Shown here: piece by piece, positions 47,554 through 58,553 of the stretch | How positions within the stretch are numbered: the first letter of the stretch is position 1 | How the letters are laid out: each line of letters opens with the position of its first letter | NCBI GenBank assembly: GCA_031772625.1 | Contig: CM062804.1 | Coordinates: forward strand, 1,016,774,514 to 1,016,838,513 | Direction of reading: 5' to 3' | Source of the DNA: Pinus tabuliformis | Taxonomy: Eukaryota; Streptophyta; Pinopsida; Pinales; Pinaceae | Length of the DNA stretch: 64,000 bases | Notes under the pieces: model-generated | Told to the model about the DNA's origin: nothing | The model's input: the letters and a program-made list of their open reading frames with translations, nothing else | Database searches by the model: none | Made by a program: the position numbers and the translations under genes

Positions 47554-49030
47554 TCAAATGCTTGTTTTGGCTTCTACTGTCCATTTAACCTTTGAATCCC
47601 TTTTTAACATATTGTTCAGCAATCTGATTAATTCAGCAAAATTAGATATGAATCTTCTCAGAAAGTTAATCTTCCCTAGGAAAGCTTGAAGTTCTTTGAC
47701 ATTTCTGGGGTGGAGTATTTGCAGAATAGCTTCTATTCTAGCAGGATCAATTCCGATGCCATCTTTGGAGATGATATGGCCTAACAGTTTGCCTTCTTCT
47801 AGACCAAACAAAGACTTTTTAGGATTTAATGAAATACCATACTTTCTGTACTTTAAAAACACTTGTCTGAGATGATCTAAATGTTGCTGATCTAATCTAG
47901 AAAACACAGTGAGGTCATCTAGATATACAACCAGAAAATCGTGAATTTCTTTTGCAAAAGCTATGTCCATTTCTCGTTGAAAGGTTGCCCCTGCATTCTT
48001 AAGTCCGAATGGCATTTTAACATATTTGTGGTGTTGTAAATGCAGTCTTTTCTTGGTCATCAGGATGAACCAGAATCTGGTTAAAACCTGAAAACCCATC
48101 CAAAAGTGAAATCCTAGAAGCACCTACAACCCTTTGTAAAATGTGATCCATCTTAGGTAAAGGGTAATTGTCCTTCAAAGAAACCTTGTTTACATTTCTT
48201 AAGTCAACACATAATCTAATTTCTCCTATTTTTTGCCTGGTAGGCACTAAATTAGATACCCACTCTGAAAATCTGATTGGAGCGATTATCCCTGCATCAT
48301 GCATTCGTTTGATTTCTTTTTCGATTAAAGGTAGCAGTACAGGGTTGATTCTTCTGAGCATTTGTTTGAATGGTTTTTGATTTTCCTTGAGGGGTATTGT
48401 ATGTTGAATTATAGAGGTGTCATAAGACTTCAGCCCTTCATAACTCCAGGCAAAAATATCCTGGAATTCTTTGATCAGTTCAACATACTTAAGTTTTTGA
48501 TCATGGGGCAAAGATTTGGACAATTTTACCATTTTTGGATTCTCTTTAGTTCCTATGTTGTAGTCTTCAATGTCTGCTTTTAGAGGTTCCATCTGGGGTT
48601 TCTTTGGAATATCGTTGAAATCAAAGAGATCTTCCAAAGGAGTTAATCCTTTGGGCAAATGATTGTCTTTCAAATTGATAATTTCAGTTTCTCCTTCAAT
48701 AATCTCATCAACATCTGTTTCTTTAAGATCTTGTATTTCCTCTTTGGTAAATTTTGTTGGATGAAGCATTTGAGTTGCATTTTCTGCTAAAATGTTTGTT
48801 TCTATCTGATTTGTTGGATCAAATTCACTAACTGTATCTCCATCTACGTTAGTGCTGGAAAATTCCTCTTCTAGGGTTAAAAAACTGTTGATCTGATTAT
48901 CACTGTCAAACACTTGCCAATTCTTCACATTATCAGGTATGGCTGGCCTGTGTCTAATTTCAGCTGTGAATTGATGATTTGGTTCAAATGGTAATTTACA
49001 GGTGCTGGTAAACATTGCTAGGCTATGAGC
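47554..49030 (-). pseudogene. reverse transcriptase of E2
   Basis: The open frame 48017-49015 begins with an acidic linker and carries KSYDTSIIQHTIPLKENQKP, MHDAGIIAPIRFSEWVSNLV, IGEIRLCVDLRNVNKVSLKD and SLLDGFSGFNQILVHPDDQE. Near 48045 a small deletion and frame change joins it to 47554-48123, which reads VKMPFGLKNAGATFQREMD, FLVVYLDDLTVFSRLDQQHL (YLDD intact) and LNPKKSLFGLEEGKLLGHII. A second frame change near 47550 leads into RNase H. RT copies the element RNA into cDNA. Apart from the frameshift in the fingers/palm region its catalytic residues are conserved, unlike those of E1 and E3. Confidence 0.85.
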
Positions 49031-49400
49031 TTACAAGTTATGTTTCCTTGGGATTTTGGCAAGCTGAGTTTTTAGAAATGTATTAAGGATCTCTACAGTT
49101 GTCCCTCTGTACTCTCTCAATCTGGGATCATTCGTTAAGAACTTCCCTTTTATATGTTGAATGATTAGATCAGAATCTCCCAGGATTGACACTCTAGTTG
49201 CTCTCAATTTCTTAACCAGTTTAAGACCTAGCAATAGAACTTCATATTTAGCCATATTATTAGTGCACCTAAAGTTTAACCTGTAGGCATGGCCTTCAGC
49301 ATGATTGTTTTCAAGATTGTGCACCCAGACTCCTGCTCCTGCTCCTAATTTGTTCACAGAACCATCAAATTCTAAGTACCACAGGATTTCATGTTCATAA
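49031..49400 (-). pseudogene. extra (archaeal-like) RNase H of E2, upstream of RT
   Basis: The minus strand reads WYLEFDGSVNKLGAGAGVWV, with the first catalytic Asp in EFDGSV, then RCTNNMAKYEVLLLGLKLVK, where the catalytic Glu is expected in the KYE block, then RVSILGDSDLIIQHIKGKF with the Asp in GDSD. It shares the NN-x-KYE/EYK and GDS signatures with the E1 domain at 38859-39464 and occupies the same place, between protease and RT. It is in frame with the protease and with RT and ends at a stop at 49031. Confidence 0.75.
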
Positions 49401-49546
49401 TTAGTATCTGGAGTTTCAAGGATCTGTTTAATAGGGAGATCTGGTTTTTGAGTTTCTTTTGGTTCATCTGATGTTTCATGATTTTCAACAATTTATTGGA
49501 TTCGGACCCTAGAACTTTCATTTGCAATTTTTTCTATTTCATTTGC

Positions 49547-50340
49547 TCAAACTTTTATTTCATGTGGGGGATCAATTTCAGCATTGTAAACGATAAAAGA
49601 ATCCATATCCAAATGTATTGAGTAGATAGGGAAATTTTGAGGTTTCTCTTGACTACTTACTACATACTTCATTAAGGTTTCTCTGTATAGTCTCTTGGGT
49701 TGACCAAACACTGAAATAGTAGCGGGTTGACCAAACACTGAAATAGTAGCGTAAGACATTTCTAGCTGTAGAGATCCTTGAAGCTTTGCACCCCAAGATC
49801 TAGAAAATAACATACCATACTTTGGAGGAATATCGGCTACTACTATGTCCATTAAGATGGTTTTGGCAGGATATTGGACTAGTGACACACATAAGTCTTT
49901 GATTAAACCTGGACATTTGACCTGACTTGAATCAAAAGAGAAAAGGTCTTCATATGGCTTGGTGATGTCAAGATCAAGTCTCTCCATTACAGATTTAGGC
50001 ATTAAGTTATGGGAAGCACCAGAATCAAACATGGCGTTATGAAGTATTTTATCATGTATGTTTAAACCCACATAAAAAGGAGGAACTTCTCGCTCTGCTG
50101 TTTTTCCATTTACTTTAGGGCCAAATATCAATTCAGGCTGGTCATCAAAAACATTTATTGAATCTTCGTTCATAGTTTTTTTTAGTGATCTACTGATTTG
50201 ACTGATGTAGACATCATGTTTAGCTAATTCTGATAATGGAACAATTATCTTTAGTTTGCCTACTTCTGTCTCAAGATTGAAAGATTTTTCGGTCTGACTT
50301 TTTGTATTTCGGACAACTGAATTTTCTGCGTTTCTCTCCT
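49547..50340 (-). pseudogene. protease of E2
   Basis: The frame is open from about 50340 through the ATG at 50173 to the stop at 49547. The active-site block is KILHNAMFDSGASHNLMPKS (DSG intact), followed by a strand-rich part (VQYPAKTILMDIVVADIPPK). A perfect 27-bp tandem duplication at 49698-49751 repeats nine residues (ATISVFGQP twice) after the protease core. The frame differs by one from gag; the shift falls at an A7 run (50370-50376 region on the minus strand), so it is either an indel or a slippery site. Confidence 0.8.
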
Positions 50341-50342
50341 CT

Positions 50343-51977
50343 TTAGGAGGGGGATTTATGGGCTGAAGTTTTTTTCAAATCAAGTTCTAGAGGCTCTCCT
50401 ACTTTTCCTTTAGTGGGAATGGAAGTGGAAGGTTGTCTATTATGTGGTTGATTATCTGATACATCTTCAACAATTGGATTATCAGGGTTAGGACCTGCTT
50501 TAGAAAGAATATGTACATGGGAGGTACTAATCTTACCTTTGTTAGGCTGCTTGGTATCTGTCTGTTTACTGGTTTCAGGGACATCTATTCTTCTGCTCCT
50601 CAGATTGTATTGTTTGTGGACTTCATAAATGGCTGTATCATATCCCTCCCTAAAGTCAAATGATTCACCTGACTGAGTTTGGAATTGTTCAAGAATGTGA
50701 GCTTCTTGATCCTCTTGGGTCAAGAAAACTTGTTGTTCATTGTTGAGTCCCATCAGATTAATTTGAGTGTCTTCTGTTGGTTCATCAGAAGTTGAGGCTT
50801 TAGCATAATTTTCTTGAAATGGGGGCCTAATATTTTGGTCAGGCCCTGTCTTTCTAGTGTTAGGAATTTGGTTCTTCCTGAAATTTGGATTTCTCCCAGT
50901 ATTGCTTGGTTGACCATCCCAAGGAGATTTTCTCTCAATTGTTTATACTCTATCTCCAAGTCTATCCATTTCTTTGATAATAGCATCTAATTTCTGTTCA
51001 AAGGCAGAAGGTTCTTCTTTGAAAGGTGTCCTCCTTTCATCTCTGGCTCTAGATCGTTTAGATATCAGGTTGGCCTCAACACTGACAGCTATACTCTACA
51101 TCTCTTCTAAGTTTTGAGGAGCTCTTTCCCTAAGATGGTATTCCATATCAGAATCAAATGCATCAGGGAATTTGATCAAGGCCAAATCTGGAGGAGGTCT
51201 GAGATTTTGAGGAATATCATTGCAGACATTATTGAATCTGGTATAGTAATCTTGGACAGTTTCTTGTGTGCCTCTTCTTAGGTTTTCATACTCTGATAAA
51301 ATGTGGAGAGTATCTCTCTTCTTTTCCCATTTGTTCAAGAAGGTCTAATAAAGAGCTTGTGGGTCATTGATATTGTTTGCAGGGAGGGCTCTAAACCAGG
51401 TTCTAACATCTCCAGTTAAACTTTGAACAAATACTTTCATTCTAACATCATCATCATCAATCTCATAACTTTCAAAATAGTTGGTCATTTTATTGGTATG
51501 TTGTTGAGCTGTGTAAGTGCCAGTACCTTCAAAAGAAGGGATTTTACTTTGATAGTCTTGGGGCATAGCCCCTGGATTGGCAGGTAAGTTTAGGGGAGTA
51601 TATCGGTTTGCCATGGTTGCAAAAATAGATGTGACAACTAGAGGAGTAGGGATAACAATGGGAATGTGTGTTGTAGATGGATGAGTGGAAAAGGTAGTTT
51701 GAGGTGCTGATGGTGAACTTGGAGAAGCTGTAGTAATCACAAAAAGGTTTGGTGTTCTTTCAAAGGTAAGCTCAGATTGAATGGAGTTCTGCAAATGTCT
51801 GTCAAGGTGTGAACTAGCAGAATTTCCTTGGCTCTCTTGTCTTCTAAGAATCCTAGGAATCAAATTAGGATTTTCAAACACAGGTGGGGGATTAGGATCA
51901 GGATTTGATCTAGTGTAATGAATCCTTTCTGAGGCCAGGTTTCTAGGTGTTTTTTTTCCTTGAAATAGTTTTGACAA
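50343..51977 (-). pseudogene. gag of E2
   Basis: One minus-strand frame from the ATG at 51977 to the stop at 50343, interrupted by stops at 51345, 51096 and about 50946. The N-terminus is Pro/Ser/Thr-rich. The capsid block reads KIPSFEGTGTYTAQQHTNKM, VRMKVFVQSLTGDVRTWFRA and NLRRGTQETVQDYYTRFNNV, the classic Ty3-type Gag signature. No zinc knuckle is seen in the Arg/Asn/Pro-rich C-terminal part (DEPTEDTQINLMGLNNEQQ onward). About 545 codons. It would form the particle that packages RNA. Confidence 0.85.
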
Positions 51978-52234
51978 TACAACTTTTAACAGTCTTTTCT
52001 AGGAGGTTTTAGATGTAGGAGTTTTGAACTTTCCTAAAGACTTTTTTGAAAAGAGGAACTGATCAAGTATTTGGAACCAACTGTTCAATCCATAAACTAG
52101 ACCGGAGATAGACTGAAGCAGCATTCATTTACTTCTGCAATTGCAAAGTAAGAGCATTTCAAAGGCTACCTAGCTAACTTCAGGCTTTGTCTGTAGTTTA
52201 TGCAGTAAACAATAGTAACAAACAATTATTCAGG

Positions 52235-52252
52235 TCCCCAGCGGAGTCGCCA
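52235..52252 (-). promoter_or_regulatory. primer binding site of E2
   Basis: The minus strand reads TGGCGACTCCGCTGGGGA, starting four bases after the 5' LTR. This is a common plant Ty3-type primer site and differs from the E1 site, so E1 and E2 use different tRNA primers. Confidence 0.8.
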
Positions 52253-52256
52253 ATGA

Positions 52257-55200
52257 TGTTATCACTCAGGTTTTCCCCAAAGTTGTAAGAAAGGGAAGGA
52301 TGCTGAGGTAACCACAGACCAATCTTTTAGATACAAAATCTAGCCAATCTGTATCCAGAGAGGGCTCTCTCTTTATGATTTAGCTTTGTTTTTTAAAGGT
52401 ATTAGGCTAGTTATGAAGTTCAAGGGTTTTGTTTGAGTTTGGGTGGTGAGATTCAATAGAACATAGAGGTAAGACAGAATAGTTCAGTCCATTGGGCATG
52501 ATGGAGTCAAAGAAGATGACTTTCTGGATTTTGTTTCTTAACAGAGGATGGCTTCACAGAGCAAGGTAGTCAAACAGGGAACAAAATAAAGAGTTGAAAA
52601 CAGATGGAATGGGCTCAAATGGGTGAAGGGCAGTTAAGAATCCTTCAACCTATTGAAAGAGGGAAAATGGATGATCACTGATAAGGAGCAGTTAAGAATT
52701 CTTTAACAAATAATCAACATGAGAGAATCAGGAAACAGGAGCAATTAAGATTTCACTGCTTATTCTAATTCTGAAGAAAACACAGAGAACAATAAAGATT
52801 GAAAACAGAGTGCGATCAAGCATATTATGAAATTAACCATTTTCTTTATCACTCAGATTATGAAACACAGATGATATAGTAAACAAGAAAAGTGTAAAAC
52901 ACAAGATATAGAGGACTTATTGATCTGGAGGTTGATTCAAAAATTCTGTGACAAGTCCTATGCTTCAATTCCTCATCCAGTAGGCCAAACAAGAGTTGAT
53001 TCCAACAGTTCTTTATTCCAAAATATCAGTGTTACAGCAGAGTCTAAGAAATCTCCTCACACCCCAATACTCTAATGGAGGGGGTATTTATACAAGAAAA
53101 TATGTACAACCTATATCTCATAACAGCTGTGAGATAATATCTAGGTTTAACTAATAAGAGTTTACAAGTAAAATAGAAACAACTAACTGATGTTGTGCTG
53201 GAGGTAGGCCTTTAGGGTTCGGCTTGCAGCTGTCTTCTGTAGTAGCTCTGCGCCGACTGCCTGTCTTAACTGATGCATTAATTCTGATCTGCTTTCTTTA
53301 ATTTTGATCTGTCGCTTTTAATTTTTTCTTGCTGCTTTTAATTCTGCTCTGACACTTTTAATGCTGAACTGATACTCTTTAATTGTTGAACTGATACTCT
53401 TTGACTTGTTTTGATGCTTTTTAATTCTGATATGATCTTCTTTAATGCTGATGTTGATCTCTGTTCATCTCCGTCTGATATTTAGCCCAAAATTTCCCTT
53501 TTCCCAAGGGTAACAACGCAACTATGGATAAACACCTGTTGGTGGGACGCTGGAGGTTGTTCTGCGCCTTCCAATTCCTTTCCTTTAGACTTTCTGTGGC
53601 TGGTATGCTAATTTCCTGCGGAGATTGCTGAGAAGTCCTGGTAAGTGATGCACTGATAGCCGATTGTTGAAGATAGCTTAAAAAGGTACCTGTGTTTATA
53701 GAGGAAAACTGCATGCTGCAGTTTGAATGGCCACGAGCTCGTCGATGTAGCCTTTCTGGTCGGAAAACATGGAAATGCAGACTCAGTCGCTTTTATGCCT
53801 GGAGCGCGGCACGCAGAGAAATACAACAAAAATGACCTTTTTATCCCTTTTATTTGACAAAAATGAAGTTTTGGCAGGAATTTTGATTTGAAGCGGAAGT
53901 ACGAGGCAGGTGACGTGGAGGGTGATGTGGTGGTGACATCAACAAAGGATAACTGACATCAACGGAGGATGGTCGTAAGTGGTTTTGCCCCGCACCGCTT
54001 TTGGGGTTGGGCAGTTTTGGGCGGAGGGCGAGCGGTCAGGCTGGATGAGTGACGCGTGTCCTTGGTACAGTGGCAAAACCACCAGCCGATCGCGCGTTAA
54101 CGCTCGGCAGCTATGGTGAGTGCGAAATGGTTAACAACCATTGGATGAAGGGGTGGAGATCTGACGACGGATGGGCTTTGAACTTGGCCGAGGGTTATGC
54201 TGTGGGGCCGAAACAAATAATAATGTTTTTAAATGTTTCGGGGCTATTTTCATTGGTTTCGCGGGATTGGTTTTAATTAACCTAGGTGGTTGATTAACCC
54301 ATTTATGTGCACGGTGAAGGCTATGGTTCTTAATAAACTTCAAATAAGTTTATCAATTCCATTTTTTATATACAACGAATACGGTTATAGTTAACCAGGG
54401 GCGAGATATATATTATATCAAGGTTTGTTAATGTTTTAACATATTACGGGAAATGGTATATAGCAAAGGATTTATATAATAAGTGTTAAAGTTAATATGA
54501 CTCATGAAATGATAATAAGCGCTAAGTTCAAAAAACAATTTTGACTTTTGTAGTTTAAACTTAGGCTTAGGATAAACAAAAAGGGGTTTTAAGGTGATAT
54601 TATGCATTTTCCCAAGTAAAGTAGGGATTTACTTAAGGAAATGAGTTTATGAAATGAGATGAGTTATTTGTGAGTGATATTAAGCAGATCTTAATAGTTG
54701 AGGGGGGAATTTAGTAAGTGATTATGGAAAAGTATGAAGGGGAGTTAGTTATGAAATCTGTCTCGTTTGAGTTGCATAAAAAATATCTGTCTTGCACTTG
54801 TGATGGGAGTGAAAGTTAACACACATTTTTAGAAACATAATCCATCACAAATATCATTATGCAACACCAATCTTCCTACCCTGCCTACTTTGCCTAGCAT
54901 TTTTTCCTTCTTTCTTTGGGTGCACTTAGACTAGCAAACCCTCATCAACTTTTCTTTTCTTTTACATGGGAAGCCTACCTAAGTCTGCACTTATTACTTC
55001 CAAGGGCTCAAATTAAACTATTGAGCTCCTTTGTTTCTCTACCTATCTACTTATCTGCCAAGATTAAACAGTTTGGCCAGATTTTTATTCTCTATCTCTA
55101 AAACAGGAAATTCAAACATGAACTAGCCAAGATTGAGCTGTTTGGCCTTTCATCAATTGTGGCAAAAGTTAGCAAGCTGCCCACAATGCTTTATTTGCAG

Positions 55201-55465
55201 AAAATGAAAAAGTAGTGGCATTTTGGACTTGCACACTTTCCTGGTCTTTCTTTGTTTGGGGTTCATTTCTTACACTTTTTTGACCATTTTATTCTTTTTA
55301 CCCTTTGATTTTTGTTTTAGGGTATACCCTCTTTACATTTTTTAATTTTTAATTTTTATTTTTGATAATATGGAAAACCTTTGCAACAAGGAAATGGATG
55401 AACATATTACAGAGCTCATCAAGTCAATCATGAAATATGACATCTATTGGTATAGGAGTATAACA
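52257..55465 (-). repeat. 5' LTR of E2
   Basis: 3209 bp, partner of 42347-45533. The short open frames shared by both LTRs (for example 53442-53714 and 43529-43801, minus) are conserved only because the LTRs are young copies of each other. No domain is seen. Confidence 0.92.
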
Positions 55466-55470
55466 ATGTG

Positions 55471-56232
55471 AACATGTTTTCCAGCTTCTTTGTATGTGGA
55501 TAAATTGAAAAGAGTCTTGTGACACTACAACATTTAGATAATTTGCGTCCCCCGTCTTTGTTTTGGCTCACATATTTTGGTCGATGAAGTTCGACGGAAA
55601 ATACCATCCGTCTATAAGGATATTTTTTATCAAACCATGATCCTTGTGTCTATTCTGGAAACCTTATGTCACACTTGGTTCTTATGCTTTGGTGTTTTCA
55701 TTTTTATCCAATTAGTAGATGAGGAAAAGGGGAAAAATCTAAATGAGTAAACTTAAATTAGAGGTCTCTATATGCTTTTCTAAAGGAACAACCTCTCTTT
55801 CTTTCAATAAGTAGGGATCCCTCTTCCACCCATAAAATGAATAAGTGTCGATGCACAATCCTCTTTAAATAAATAAATAAAGGCGAAAGAAGAGAAAGGC
55901 TTCTTGCAAAGAGAGGTGAAGCAAGCAACTCCATTGAGGTACTATCCAAGCTCGCATGCAGTGGAGCAACACCGGAGATGAAAAACTATACTCTGAAAAT
56001 CTAAAGCTTGTGAACTTCACTACCCTTTCCAATTCGAAACATTGCGATAATGTTGAATACTATGCTTGTGTTCGACTGAGAAAGGCACAAAAGGGGCCAT
56101 GTTTATTCATAGGGTAAGTGGGGAAGCCAAAGTGATATGCATGATGAATCAATACTCCTTGAAGAACTGAGACCCTGCACAAAAGAGTTAACCAAGATAA
56201 AGAAGTTGGAATTCCATTAGTGTGTCACCAAG
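55471..56232 (+). other. E1 3' non-coding region after nested insertion
   Basis: Continuation of E1 past E2. No coding region. A purine-rich stretch (AAGATAAAGAAGTTGGAA) near 56195-56212 is the nearest candidate polypurine tract, but it is about 20 bases from the LTR start. Confidence 0.5.
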
Positions 56233-58549
56233 CGTTGTCGCTACTACAACACCCTCCAAAATTTTGGCCTGCACCAAATTTTGGAGCCTACCTTGGCCTT
56301 GTATATTGTCATCGCAAGCATTGAAATCCATTCCATATGTTTTCTTAGAGTGTTTTGGTCCCTTTTACAAGAAAGGAAAAATGTCGTCTTTGCACATGTT
56401 AGTTGTCGCACAATGTATATAAGATTGTTTTGGTGGTATCAATGGGTTATCTTTGTGCGAATGAGTTAATCTAACCATGTAAACATCTGCTGTACTCATT
56501 CCCAAAGTTTTAAGCGTTGTCACACAAGTGTCATCATGGTCATTGCAAAGTGTATCTTTGTTGTCGCACTTGTCGTAAGTCATCACAAAATTGTTGCACT
56601 GAGGGAAATGTGTAGTTCATGTGTCGTGAATGATCTATGTTGTTGTGTCGTCAAGTGATCTAAGTGTGTGATCACAGTCCAGTCATGTAACTGATAACAT
56701 CTATTTACTAACCCTACACTTAGCGAAATTTTGGAAATTTCCCAGCAACTTAGCTTCATCCAGCCTTCTCTAACTGTGCATTGTGCAGTTCCAACCCTCG
56801 ACCTGCAACCTTGTCCCTTGACACTATGTAAACCACAGTTCCTGCCTCCCAAGACTGCGGACTGCGCAGTTCTAGTACTCAAGCCCAGACCTTGGCCCCT
56901 AGAATTGCACAATCGAGCCCTCCAACCTAGCCTCAATTATGAATTGTGTAGTCTTTGAGCTCAAGCTCAGCCCTTGAGCTCCTGAGCTGTGCAATTACCC
57001 AATCTCCTTTGCCTTCCATAATTGCGCAATAGGTTGAACCAGTGCCCATCCCCTCTAGTTGTCACACTGACCTCCCAGACTGCATAGTTTCCTTCCTAAG
57101 TCCAACCTCAACTATGCATTGTGAAGTCTCAAGGCTCAATCTTCACCCCTTACTATCTAAGCTGCGTAATTACGCAATTAATGAGTCTCTCCTTCAGCCT
57201 GCAACTTGGTTCTGACTTAATCAGTGGATCAACATGTACCATCTTAGACTAGGGGTTTATCGGACTAATGTTGTCTCGTCATGAGTGAATTTCAGATGCA
57301 GGTACTCTATCATACCATGACAGGATGATGAAGAAGGATATGGAGAAGGGAAACATGTTGGAAGACACTTGTGTAGCTGATTATGCAAGTTGATCAATCA
57401 AGCGAAAACAAAGGGACACCAGTTTGCAACCATAACTCAAGACTTGATACCATTGAAGACTTCTTACCTCTAATCCATAAGGAGGTGGATAGAAGAGCAT
57501 CCTCAATAAGACATATACCAAGGAACAACGATAGTGGCATGAAAATGCCATGTCATCAAGCAGTGTATGTTAACAGTGCCATGTCATGTCAAGTCATGAG
57601 TTTTCATATGCCACATCATTATTGTAGATCATGTAAATTCTTATTCAAAATGTATTGTAAAGTGGAAGTCCAAAGGACACATAGAATATGAAGAGTCATG
57701 TAAAGTCAAAAAGTCATGGGAATTTAAACAGGCATAAGGGTAGTCAAAGAGTCACAAGGGAGGTGAAGCATCACCCATTGGTTATATGTACACCCTCATT
57801 GTATGAGCAAAGGACTTTTCACCTTGGCTCCTCCCAAAAGGCATTAGAGAGATAGACTAGTTATTTTGGGGAACAAGGAGTGGCTCCAACACTCCACTGT
57901 TGGAGCTAGTGATGTTCATTGTATACATGTGTCCAAGAAATTTTACTTAACATATAAAGCCTGATGGCCAACATGTTCTTCATGCATGGATTATGCATTT
58001 TTGTAAAACTGTTATGTGAATGTTCGTAGCTCATGTTTGCTTTCACCTGTACTAAAGTAGTTGAAATATTTTGTTTATTTTAGTCCTTATCATATTGGGA
58101 ATGTGCTGTAATGATTGCTATGACTGCCGCATCTCTATGGACTATTCTGCTAGATGTTAGACAAACCTTTATTGACTAAGTTGGTTGCATGACCGTTGCA
58201 TCTTTGTGGACTATTCCGCTAGATGTTAAATGGATTCTTCCTATTTGTGTGTGTTTCTACTAGAGTGGTACTATTACCTCTCTCTTAGAGGATAACCTTT
58301 TCTTCCCCTTCACAGTAGAATAACCTTGACAAACCTACAATTGAACATTCACTGGCACACTCACTTGTTTTTCAAAAGTACATGTGTATCCTTCTCTCTT
58401 GCTGATAGTTAGAGCCAAGGCAAATCTTTAAGAAATCGACAACCATGCCATATTCCGGATGAAGCTCCTATCCCAAACGGTGTGAGGTTTAATTGGGACC
58501 ACATATCAGGGAGACCCCTTGAATGTTGGCGGGTCCAACACCGTTAACA
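56233..58549 (+). repeat. 3' LTR of E1
   Basis: 2317 bp, homologous to 26491-28811 throughout, with many substitutions and small indels. The first base is C instead of T. Confidence 0.85.
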
Positions 58550-58553
58550 CTTA

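Larger units (their letters stand above)
42347..55465 (-). mobile_element. Tat-like element E2 nested in E1 (youngest)
   Basis: A complete 13.1-kb element on the minus strand. Inverted ends TGTTAT...ATAACA and the perfect 5-bp duplication ATGTG at 42342-42346 and 55466-55470. LTRs of 3187 and 3209 bp differ at 3 of the first 100 aligned bases. Primer site, gag, protease, extra RNase H, RT, RNase H and integrase are all present in order, with only a handful of stops and frameshifts. It is the most recent retrotransposon insertion resolved in the window. Confidence 0.92.
26491..58549 (+). mobile_element. Tat-like Ty3/gypsy element E1, host of the nested complex
   Basis: LTRs at 26491-28811 and 56233-58549 begin (T/C)GTTGTC and end GACAACA or GTTAACA. 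The flanks are CTTCT (26486-26490) and CTTAT (58550-58554), a 5-bp duplication with one mismatch. Removing the two nested elements leaves about 11.5 kb with the order LTR, primer site, gag, protease, extra RNase H, RT, RNase H, integrase, long 3' non-coding part, LTR. The two LTRs have many substitutions between them, and every protein carries stops, frameshifts or lost catalytic residues. It is therefore the oldest layer of the complex and cannot transpose on its own. Tat affinity rests on the additional RNase H and the primer motif. Confidence 0.85.
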
